Assembly (NCBI GenBank): GCA_034120015.1
Contig: JAXEIF010000007.1
Span: forward strand, 124,001 to 188,000
DNA: 64,000 nucleotides
DNA from: CALXOJ01 sp034120015
GTDB taxonomy: Bacteria; Spirochaetota; Spirochaetia; JAFGXN01
Direction of reading: 5' to 3'
Positions within the stretch are counted from its first letter, which is position 1. Every line of letters begins with the position of its first letter. The translations under genes and the position numbers were made by a program. This document shows, piece after piece, positions 9,654-17,234 of this stretch. The notes under the pieces were generated by a model. The model searched no databases and was not told where the DNA came from. It saw only the letters and a program-made list of their open reading frames with translations.

Positions 9654-10721
9654 CTATTGTCGATATTCTGAGAGAATTTTAAACGATTTTAAACATGACG
9701 CACTGCATGGAATTTCCGATAAATTGTCGAAAAAAACATCATCGGACAGAGAATCATCACCCGGATAATCCAGGCGATAGACATTTGCCGTCCGAATGAT
9801 TTTATATCGAGTAACCGTATGCGTTGTTACCGACTGCCCCAGAAACCGGGCGAACGGTTTCCATTCGGGAATCTCTTCTGTCGGAAAATCCCGCATTCCC
9901 TTTCGCCATCTCTGGGAATCGGAAGGAGGCGGAAGATAAACTCTGCCATCGGGAAGCATATATATGTAGACCGATTCTTCAACAGTTTCGATTGGAACCC
10001 TGCGCCTCCGCTGCGGATAAAGACTCTGTGTACCGCGAAAAAAAGCAAGACAACGCGGAGAAAGCGGACAGCTGCCGCAATCGGGCGCCGACGGCCGGCA
10101 AATCAAAGCCCCCAGTTCCATCAGAGCCTGATTGATAACAGACGGGCTCAACCCGCAACGGGAAGTTATTTCGACAGCATATCGGGAAAGACGCCACAGA
10201 TGTTCCTTAAAACCGTTTCCCCGCGTCACACACCGAAACCGACTCCACACACGTTCGATATTTCCGTCCAAAATGGCTTCCGGCTGATTAAAAGCGATTG
10301 ACAGAATGGCGCCTGCCGTATACGGACCGACTCCGGGTAAGGCCTCCCAACCGGAACGGGTATGCGGAAATCCGTTTTCGGACAGAATTTTCGCCGAACG
10401 GTATAAGTTTTTTGCCCTTGAATAATAACCGAGTCCGGACCAGAGAGTCAGAACCTCATCCGGTGACGCCGAGGCTAAAGAAGAAACATCGGGAAAACGA
10501 TTTATGAACCGGTTAAAATACGGAATCACTGCCGCAACAACAGTTTGCTGAAGCATAATTTCCGAAATCCAAACCCGGTAAGGAGTCGGGTCGGAACGCC
10601 AAGGCAGAATACGAGCCGTTTCGGAAAACCAACGGTTTAAATCACAAAGCAAAACAGCAAAAGATGGTTTTGCCTCTGCCGTTCCGGGTAAAAAAGAAAG
10701 ATTTGACTGTTGTGAACTCAT
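9654..10721 (-). CDS. mutY: A/G-specific adenine DNA glycosylase
   Basis: Removes adenine mispaired with 8-oxoguanine. Of 355 residues, the HhH-GPD fold carries the catalytic Glu54 in SEIMLQQT, the helix-hairpin-helix LPGVGPYTAGAI (128-139) and the catalytic Asp152 in LDGNIERV. The [4Fe-4S] ligands are Cys208, Cys215, Cys218 and Cys224 (C-X6-C-X2-C-X5-C). The C-terminal third is the NUDIX-like 8-oxoG reading domain. Length is normal for the family. Its ATG overlaps the queA stop (ATGA), so it is the last gene of the repair run that begins at bamA. Confidence 0.96.
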   Translation of the reverse strand: MSSQQSNLSFLPGTAEAKPSFAVLLCDLNRWFSETARILPWRSDPTPYRVWISEIMLQQTVVAAVIPYFNRFINRFPDVSSLASASPDEVLTLWSGLGYYSRAKNLYRSAKILSENGFPHTRSGWEALPGVGPYTAGAILSIAFNQPEAILDGNIERVWSRFRCVTRGNGFKEHLWRLSRYAVEITSRCGLSPSVINQALMELGALICRPSAPDCGSCPLSPRCLAFFRGTQSLYPQRRRRVPIETVEESVYIYMLPDGRVYLPPPSDSQRWRKGMRDFPTEEIPEWKPFARFLGQSVTTHTVTRYKIIRTANVYRLDYPGDDSLSDDVFFDNLSEIPCSASCLKSFKILSEYRQ

Positions 10722-11740
10722 AAAAACAGCGTCGCATCACCGTAAGAAAAAAAACGGTAATGTTTTTCAATCGCATGACGGTAACATAAGCGGACAGCCT
10801 CCGTTCCCGCAAACGCAGAAACAAGCAGAATCAGACTGGAATCGGGAGTGTGAAAATTGGTGAAAAGTTTATCGACGACATGAAACCGGTAGCCGGGATA
10901 GATAAAAATATCGGTTTTTCCGTAACCGCTTCGCACCGATTCGCCGTTCCAGGCCGATTCGAGCGTACGCACCGAAGTTGTTCCGACGGCAGTGACCGGA
11001 CGGCCTTCCCTTTTTGCCCGGTTGACGGCCTCGGCTGTTTCGGGCGAGACTTCGTAATCTTCGGTATGCATTTTGTGGTCTTCGATATTTTCGACAGTTA
11101 CCGGAAGAAAGGTGCCGAGCCCCACGTGAAGTGTGACAAAAGCAGTATCGATTCCCTTCTCCTTCAATTCCGCAAGAATTTCGGGAGTGAAATGGAGGCC
11201 CGCCGTCGGTGCAGCCGCCGATCCTGTCTTGTCGAAATCGGCATAAACAGTCTGATACCGGTCGCTGTCGGTTTCGACCGCTTTGCGTTTGATGTAGGGC
11301 GGAAGCGGAATGAGGCCGTTGCGCTCGAAAAACTCTTCCCGAACCGGAAAGGAAAATTCCAACACGCGCGTACGGTCGAATTCTTTCGAAATCACCGCCT
11401 CGCTGCCGTCGGGGAAGCGGTAACGTTTTCCGACCACCTGTTTTTTCAGTTTCGAGGCGACCGCCTCCCAATGAAAATCGTCGAAGCGGCGCAGAAAGAG
11501 GAATTCGACACGGGCGCCGGTTTCCGATTCGGCATAAACCCGTGCCTTGCGCACACGGGAATTATTAAAAACCAACAGGGTATCGGACGGCAGAAAACAG
11601 GAAAGCTGCGAAACGGTGGTATCGGTCATACTGCCGTCGGCCCGATTATAAACCAACAGCCGCGACGCACCGCGTTTTTCCGTCGGCCTCTGTGCAATGA
11701 GTTCTTTCGGTAAATCAAAATAAAAGCTGTCCGTTCTCAT
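10718..11740 (-). CDS. queA: S-adenosylmethionine:tRNA ribosyltransferase-isomerase
   Basis: 340 residues, full length for QueA, which transfers the ribosyl part of AdoMet to preQ1 at tRNA position 34 to make epoxyqueuosine. Family blocks seen: FYFDLPKELIAQRP at the N-terminus, LLVFNNSRV, TAGLHFTPE, HVGLGTF, GTTSVRTLES and FNFHTPDSSLILLVSAF-like residues near the end. It overlaps ruvB by 26 bases and mutY by four, the common bacterial ruvA-ruvB-queA order. No other queuosine gene is in the window. Confidence 0.96.
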   Translation of the reverse strand: MRTDSFYFDLPKELIAQRPTEKRGASRLLVYNRADGSMTDTTVSQLSCFLPSDTLLVFNNSRVRKARVYAESETGARVEFLFLRRFDDFHWEAVASKLKKQVVGKRYRFPDGSEAVISKEFDRTRVLEFSFPVREEFFERNGLIPLPPYIKRKAVETDSDRYQTVYADFDKTGSAAAPTAGLHFTPEILAELKEKGIDTAFVTLHVGLGTFLPVTVENIEDHKMHTEDYEVSPETAEAVNRAKREGRPVTAVGTTSVRTLESAWNGESVRSGYGKTDIFIYPGYRFHVVDKLFTNFHTPDSSLILLVSAFAGTEAVRLCYRHAIEKHYRFFSYGDATLFL

Positions 11741-12752
11741 CGTTTTTTTTTCCTATCTGCGGCGCATATCCCAGATGACGGTATCCGGCATCCGTAACGG
11801 TACGTCCGCGCGGTGTCCGCTGCAGAAAACCTTTCCGAATCAGAAAGGGCTCGTAAAAATCTTCCAAAGATTCGACCGGCTCGCCGATATGAATCGAGAG
11901 CGTCTCCGCACCGACCGGACCTCCGTTGTAAACCGAAATAATGGTTTCCAAAATCTTGCGGTCCTGACGCCCGAGTCCCTGTCCGTCGATCTTCAACCGT
12001 TCAAGTGCTGTTTTGAGAATAGCGGGAGTAATCACACCGTTTCCTTCCACTTCGGCAAAATCGCGAATTCGTTTAAGAAGGCGGTTTGCAATACGGGGTG
12101 TTCCGCGGGAACAGGCTGCCAGCATTCCGACGGCCGGTTTTTCGATATCGATGTCCAAAATAGAAGAAGTCCGCAGAATCACCTTCTGTAAATCTTTTTC
12201 GTCATACAGCGGGATCGACAAATCGATGCCGAAACGACTGTAGAGCGGCGAGGAAACCGAACCGGCTTTTGTCGTTGCACCGATCAATGTAAACGGCGCC
12301 ACGGGCACCCGAATCGATCGGGCAGCCGCCCCCTGTCCGATCACCCAGTCGATTTCGAAATCCTCCATGGCAATATAGAGCATCTCTTCGATCGCCGGTT
12401 TCAGCCGGTGAATTTCGTCAATAAAAAAGACCGATCCCGGCTCGAGCGCCGTCAGCATTCCTGCCAAATCTTTCGGCTTGTCGAGAACGGGCGCGCTGGT
12501 CATTTTCATTTCCGCTCCCATTTCGTTGGCGACGATATTGGCAAGTGTCGTCTTGCCTAATCCGGGAGGACCCGAAAGAAAGAGATGATCGAGCGGTTCT
12601 TCCCGACGACGGGCCGCTTCGATATAAATTTTCAGATTTTCTTTAAGCTCGTCCTGTCCCTGGAAATCCTTCAAAAAGAGAGGACGAATTCCCGATTCGT
12701 TTCGATCCTGAATTTCACTGAACTGACTGTCGTAAATTTCCCGTTCTTCCAT
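11715..12752 (-). CDS. ruvB: Holliday junction branch-migration ATPase RuvB
   Basis: Hexameric AAA+ motor that drives branch migration with RuvA. From the ATG at 12752 it has 345 residues, with Walker A GPPGLGKTT (61-69), Walker B IDEIHR (111-116), the sensor GATTKAG and an arginine-finger region SRFGI, then a winged-helix C-terminal domain. I prefer ATG 12752 because CGGAG lies six bases before it; a TTG at 12767 overlaps the ruvA stop and would add five residues. Part of ruvC-ruvA-ruvB-queA-mutY. Confidence 0.97.
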   Translation of the reverse strand: MEEREIYDSQFSEIQDRNESGIRPLFLKDFQGQDELKENLKIYIEAARRREEPLDHLFLSGPPGLGKTTLANIVANEMGAEMKMTSAPVLDKPKDLAGMLTALEPGSVFFIDEIHRLKPAIEEMLYIAMEDFEIDWVIGQGAAARSIRVPVAPFTLIGATTKAGSVSSPLYSRFGIDLSIPLYDEKDLQKVILRTSSILDIDIEKPAVGMLAACSRGTPRIANRLLKRIRDFAEVEGNGVITPAILKTALERLKIDGQGLGRQDRKILETIISVYNGGPVGAETLSIHIGEPVESLEDFYEPFLIRKGFLQRTPRGRTVTDAGYRHLGYAPQIGKKNDENGQLLF

Positions 12753-12763
12753 CGCCGGCTCCG

Positions 12764-13354
12764 TCAAAAACTGCTGAGGCGGACAATGGCCTCACGGAAA
12801 AGTTTCTGTTCGAAATCGTCGGATGCGGGATTCAGCTCTGCGGCCAGTTCGGAGACGACCGTTTCGGCCTGTTTGACGGCGAAGCCCATGTCCGCCAGCG
12901 CCCGCACCAGATCGGCGTAAGGGGAAAGTGCCGCGGTTGGGGACTCTTTCACTTCCGCGGTCAGTTTGCCGCGCAACGCGAGGATAATCTTTGCCGCCTT
13001 TTTGGGTCCGAGTCCCGGTATCGACGACAGGGCACCGACATCCTCTTTCTCGATCAGAGAGGCCAGTTCCGCCGGTGGTGCCGCACCGAGAACCGAAACA
13101 GCCTGTTTCGGCCCGACACCGTCGACTTTCAGCAACTGGAGAAAGAGATCGCGCTGCCGAACGGATTCAAACCCGAAAAGACGCATTCCGTCTTCCTTAT
13201 GATGCAGATAGGTGTAAATTTTCACGAGCGCACCGGCTTCGACTTTGGCTGTCAAAACTGTCGGAACCGTTAAATCGTATTCGATGCCGTTAAGCTGGAG
13301 CCAGAGAGACTGTCCTTCGGCATAGGTGACAGTTCCCGTTAAACTGTTATACAC
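12764..13354 (-). CDS. ruvA: Holliday junction binding protein RuvA
   Basis: 196 residues. The N-terminal OB domain opens MYNSLTGTV and contains KVEAGALVKIYTYLHHKED; two helix-hairpin-helix motifs follow (VDGVGPKQAVSVL and IPGLGPKKAAKII), and a C-terminal three-helix domain binds RuvB. It overlaps ruvC by eight bases upstream, and its stop lies against the ruvB start. Tetramers of RuvA hold the four-way junction while RuvB pumps the arms. Confidence 0.96.
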   Translation of the reverse strand: MYNSLTGTVTYAEGQSLWLQLNGIEYDLTVPTVLTAKVEAGALVKIYTYLHHKEDGMRLFGFESVRQRDLFLQLLKVDGVGPKQAVSVLGAAPPAELASLIEKEDVGALSSIPGLGPKKAAKIILALRGKLTAEVKESPTAALSPYADLVRALADMGFAVKQAETVVSELAAELNPASDDFEQKLFREAIVRLSSF

Positions 13355-13844
13355 GATTCTTCACCTTTTCCTGAAAAGAAGAAAAACGGCTGCCGGCTAT
13401 AGCGGCAGCCAAAGCGTCGGCCGCATGGTCGGGCCGCGGATTCTCTTTCAAATTCAAAAGTCTGCGCACCATAATCTGAACCGCCTCTTTTTCCGCACGA
13501 CCGTCTCCCGTTACCGACTGCTTTATCTGAATCGGTGTCAGCTCGCAAACGGGAATTCTTTTGCGGGCCGTTTCGGCCAAAATGACTCCGCAAGTTTCCG
13601 CAACAGGAATGGCACTTGTCCGGTTTTTGGCAAAAAAAAGCTTTTCCATACCGGCCGCATCGGGTGAAAAGCGCGTCAAAAGATCCGCTACCGCATCACC
13701 GATTGTCATCAACCGTTCCGCAGTCGGGCGGGATGCGGATGTTTCGATGACCCCGTATTCACGCAACCGGAAGCGTCCGGACGCATCTTCAATCACGCCC
13801 CATCCCGTATGCGCCAATCCGGGGTCGAACCCGATTAAAATCAC
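13347..13844 (-). CDS. ruvC: Holliday junction resolvase RuvC
   Basis: 165 residues. RNase H-like nuclease that cuts crossed strands of Holliday junctions. The four acidic/His metal site is complete: Asp7 in FDPGLAHTGWG, Glu67 in GMEKLFF, Asp139-His140 and Asp143 in DHAADALA. The start is GTG at 13844; the last G-side base of the yebC TAG stop is shared with it (TAGTG), so the two are translationally coupled. The C-terminal tail of about 15 residues is basic. Confidence 0.96.
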   Translation of the reverse strand: MILIGFDPGLAHTGWGVIEDASGRFRLREYGVIETSASRPTAERLMTIGDAVADLLTRFSPDAAGMEKLFFAKNRTSAIPVAETCGVILAETARKRIPVCELTPIQIKQSVTGDGRAEKEAVQIMVRRLLNLKENPRPDHAADALAAAIAGSRFSSFQEKVKNRV

Positions 13845-14581
13845 TAAATATCCCCTTCGAAATCGTCGGGAATCTCCAGGTTGTTAAAAACCGACTGAAC
13901 ATCGTCCAAATCTTCCAGTTTTTCAATCAGCCGCAACGCTTTCGCCGTTCCTTCCGAATCGAGCGTCACACGCGTAATCGGCTCCATTTTCACCTCGGCC
14001 TCTTCGGGAGTAAAGCCCGCTTCCGACAGAGCATTGCTGACCGCTTCGAAATCGGCCGGGTCGGTAATGACTTCGACGTAGTCGTCATCCTGAATTACAT
14101 CCTCGGCACCGGCATCTCCGGCAATTTCGAAAACTTTATCGAAATCGGGAGTCTGAATCGAAATAATTCCTTTTCTCTGAAACAAATAGGAACTGCTGCC
14201 GGCTGTTCCCAAAGAACCGCCGTTCTTGCTCAACGTGGAGCGGACATCGGCAGCCGTACGGTTTTTGTTATCCGTCAGCGTTTCGATAATCAGCGCAACT
14301 CCGCCGGGAACGTATCCTTCGTAAGTCAGCTGGGTATAAACGACACCGTCGTTTTCTCCGGAAGCCTTTTTAATAGCCCGATCGATATTGTCTTTCGGCA
14401 TATTGGCGGCACGCGCTTTAATGATTGCGGCGCGCAGTGCGGCATTGGATTCTTCCGCAGGTCCGCCCTGTTTGACGGCCACCATAATTTCTTTACCGAT
14501 TTTTGTAAAAATCTTACCGCGTTTGGCGTCGGCGGCTCCCTTTTTGTGTTTGATTGTCGACCATTTGCTGTGTCCTGACAT
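13844..14581 (-). CDS. yebC: YebC/TACO1-family translation-associated protein
   Basis: 245 residues, starts MSGHSKWSTIKHKKGAADAK as nearly all family members do. Contains MPKDNIDRAIKKA and YEGYVPGGVALIIE blocks and acidic C-terminus. Members of this family help ribosomes through difficult stretches such as polyproline and have also been described as DNA-binding regulators. It lies directly before ruvC, a common bacterial arrangement. GGAG ribosome site six bases before ATG. The 46 bases between it and the upstream glycosidase gene contain no clear terminator. Confidence 0.95.
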   Translation of the reverse strand: MSGHSKWSTIKHKKGAADAKRGKIFTKIGKEIMVAVKQGGPAEESNAALRAAIIKARAANMPKDNIDRAIKKASGENDGVVYTQLTYEGYVPGGVALIIETLTDNKNRTAADVRSTLSKNGGSLGTAGSSSYLFQRKGIISIQTPDFDKVFEIAGDAGAEDVIQDDDYVEVITDPADFEAVSNALSEAGFTPEEAEVKMEPITRVTLDSEGTAKALRLIEKLEDLDDVQSVFNNLEIPDDFEGDI

Positions 14582-14627
14582 AAAATCTCCTTAGAAAGAG
14601 TTTAGCATAAAAAATGGATTCTTTCAA

Positions 14628-17213
14628 CTATTCGAACGCAGTCTGCTGCTTCCCGACTTTGTCCAAATCGGCCTCGGATTTGATGCCCGCACCGGAAAAT
14701 GCCGGTCTGAATTCGTTTTCGAACATCCCTTTATCGGTAAACGGGAATTCGGGCGCCTGAGAACTGATAGTCACCGAAACAGGTTCCGGCATATAAATCC
14801 CCGGAAAATGAGGTTCCGCCGTTACGGTGACGGTCCCCGCCTCCGTTGTGGAGCGAACCAAGGCAACCGCTTCGCCCCAACGCAACGGAGCGGGATTGGC
14901 ACCGACGGAACCGTCGTCAATCAACTGACCAGGACCTTCGACGCGGAATCTCACATAACCGGAGGACAACCGTTTCACCGTTCCGTCTTTATCCGTCAGA
15001 TAAGCAACGACGGGAACAAAATCACCGCCGTCGGCTCGCAGGGGAATTCCCATATCATCGACTTTCAACATCAGTTTTTCGGCTCTGTACGCCGGCCGGA
15101 TTTCGGTTTCGGCGACTTTCGTCCCGTTCACCCAACCTTCGGCTTTCATGGTCACCCGACCATACAAACCGTCCCGGGTCAATTCTTTCAACGCCATAAA
15201 ATCAAATGCATTTTTGAAACAGACAGGCGGATGCGGCATTCCGATTCCGTCGGACTTGCATTTCAATGTCCCGACCGGTTTCTCTAAAAACGACAGTTTC
15301 ACCTCATCACAATTGGAAACCACCCAAACATCTTTTCCGGAGAACGGCGTCATTTCATGAAGAATCTTCACAAACGGTTTTTCGCTGTTTTGTGCCTTAA
15401 ACATGTAAAACGAATATTTCGGCTGCCGGAAGGCATCAAAAATACCGCCGTAAAACGGATCAGGATGATAACCGCGGTTGTGGTCGAACGTATGCCAGAG
15501 GGCTCCTCCAATAAACTGCGGCGGGTTCAAAAAGAGCGTGTTGAAAGCCGTGTACTCGTAATCGGGGATCGAGTAATGCTTCATCTGTACCAGCTGGGGA
15601 GATTCGCCCCACTCCCGGAAAACCCGGCTCGGAGAATTATGACTTGTCCAGTCGTCGACATTATCACCCCACTCACGGTTAAAAATCGGCTGTTCTTCTT
15701 TTTTATAGGCCTCCCGAATCATCTCATCCGTTAAATTCTTTGTTTTGTAAAATCGGTTATTGTACGGGTGTTCGTAACAAACATCGAAACCGGAACTGCC
15801 GATTGCCGTTTTGTCGGCGACCGTGTAACATCCCGAAAAAGGGTATTCTTCGTGAACGACTTTGTGCGCTTTTTTGGCAAAAGAAAGCGGATAAAATGTC
15901 TCGTTCAAAACCGGTTCCCACATAAAAACGGACGGACGGTTGCGGTCTCTTCGGATCATGGCCCGAATATCGTTGACAACCTTCTTTCCGAAAGAGAGTT
16001 TCGGATTCCAGAATTGCCAGCCGGGTGTCGGGACGATTACAAACAATCCGAGTTCGTCGCAGGCATCCATAAAGGCAGGATCCATCGGATAGTGAGCCGC
16101 ACGAACGATCTCCATTCCCGCATTTTTCATTTTGAGAGCGTCCCGATACTGTCCGGAATTGGGCAGAGCATTGCCGACATAAGCATAGTCCTGGTGCCGG
16201 TTTCCTCCGATTAATTTTCCGGGATACGGTTTTCCGTTGAGAATCAAGCCTTCTTTTGCCGTTATTTCGACGCGTCGAATTCCGCAGCGAATTTCGACTT
16301 TATCGACGACGGTATTACCGTCGGATACGGTGATTTGCATCAGTTCCAAATGGGGATAACGCGGCGACCACAGTTTCGGATTTTCGATACGAAACTCCGT
16401 CCGAAATGTTTTTTTTGACTGCGGAAGAAGCGACAACGAACCGGAGCGGGTCAAACCGCAAAAATCTACGGTCAACACGGCTTCCGTTTTCGTTTTTTCA
16501 TGGTTTGCAACCTCAACCGAAACAATCGCCATACAACCGTTTTGATCCCAACGGTCAAATGCGACAAACACACCGCCACCGGCAACTTCACCTGATGAAA
16601 CCGCGTCCGTAATATGAAGTGAAGGCAGACAAATCAGATAAACATCGCGGTAAATACCGCCGAAATAGGAAAAATCGAGAGTCGACTGCTTTTTCCCGGG
16701 AGGATACGACGCATCGTCGCGGTTATCGGCTTTAACGGCCAGAAGAGCCTTTTCTCCGGGTGTCACATTATCGGAAATATCAATCCAAACAGGCAAATAG
16801 CCGCCCTCGTAATCGGCTATTTTTTTCCCGTTAAGATAATATTCGCTTTTTCCCATCACTCCTTCGAAATAAAGATAGTAACGTCTGCATCCGTCGACGG
16901 TGGGAACGGTAAACGACTTGCGGTACCACGCCTCTTCCTGCAGATTGACGCCGCCGCTTCCCTGTAACGGAACCAGATTCAACGTATGAGGAAGATTGAC
17001 GGGCTGCCAGTCGCTGTCGTCGTACGATACACTCGCGGCACCCGACGGATTTCCGTGAGAAAAACGCCACCCCGGGTTCATCGAAAAAACTTTCCGGGGA
17101 GAATCCCCGGGGACGAAGAACCCGGCAACAGACGAATCGGCATAAAGCCCCGAAACCGCTGTCGTCAGGACTGCGATCCAAACTGAAAACAGAAAAAAGA
17201 TACGTTTTGTCAT
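14628..17213 (-). CDS. Secreted glycoside hydrolase family 2 enzyme (beta-galactosidase/glucuronidase-like)
   Basis: 861 residues. A signal peptide (hydrophobic residues 4-21, likely cut after LYA near 25) is followed by the GH2 sugar-binding domain (about 40-200), an Ig-like domain (200-310) and the TIM barrel. The retaining pair is visible: acid/base Glu438 in MWEPVLNE and nucleophile Glu514 in FNREWGD; RAAHYPMDP is also typical. Two further beta domains (about 640-840) resemble the DUF4982/Ig additions of secreted GH2 enzymes. Signal type is not lipoprotein. It sits between mutS and yebC with 21- and 46-base gaps, an odd position for a sugar-degrading enzyme. Exact substrate cannot be read. 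Confidence 0.9.
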   Translation of the reverse strand: MTKRIFFLFSVWIAVLTTAVSGLYADSSVAGFFVPGDSPRKVFSMNPGWRFSHGNPSGAASVSYDDSDWQPVNLPHTLNLVPLQGSGGVNLQEEAWYRKSFTVPTVDGCRRYYLYFEGVMGKSEYYLNGKKIADYEGGYLPVWIDISDNVTPGEKALLAVKADNRDDASYPPGKKQSTLDFSYFGGIYRDVYLICLPSLHITDAVSSGEVAGGGVFVAFDRWDQNGCMAIVSVEVANHEKTKTEAVLTVDFCGLTRSGSLSLLPQSKKTFRTEFRIENPKLWSPRYPHLELMQITVSDGNTVVDKVEIRCGIRRVEITAKEGLILNGKPYPGKLIGGNRHQDYAYVGNALPNSGQYRDALKMKNAGMEIVRAAHYPMDPAFMDACDELGLFVIVPTPGWQFWNPKLSFGKKVVNDIRAMIRRDRNRPSVFMWEPVLNETFYPLSFAKKAHKVVHEEYPFSGCYTVADKTAIGSSGFDVCYEHPYNNRFYKTKNLTDEMIREAYKKEEQPIFNREWGDNVDDWTSHNSPSRVFREWGESPQLVQMKHYSIPDYEYTAFNTLFLNPPQFIGGALWHTFDHNRGYHPDPFYGGIFDAFRQPKYSFYMFKAQNSEKPFVKILHEMTPFSGKDVWVVSNCDEVKLSFLEKPVGTLKCKSDGIGMPHPPVCFKNAFDFMALKELTRDGLYGRVTMKAEGWVNGTKVAETEIRPAYRAEKLMLKVDDMGIPLRADGGDFVPVVAYLTDKDGTVKRLSSGYVRFRVEGPGQLIDDGSVGANPAPLRWGEAVALVRSTTEAGTVTVTAEPHFPGIYMPEPVSVTISSQAPEFPFTDKGMFENEFRPAFSGAGIKSEADLDKVGKQQTAFE

Positions 17214-17234
17214 TTTTACCTCCGCATATTTCCC

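Noticed and set aside
10850..11713. 287-codon open frame on the plus strand
   Set aside because: Antisense to queA, which has full family motifs; no ribosome site or recognised domain.
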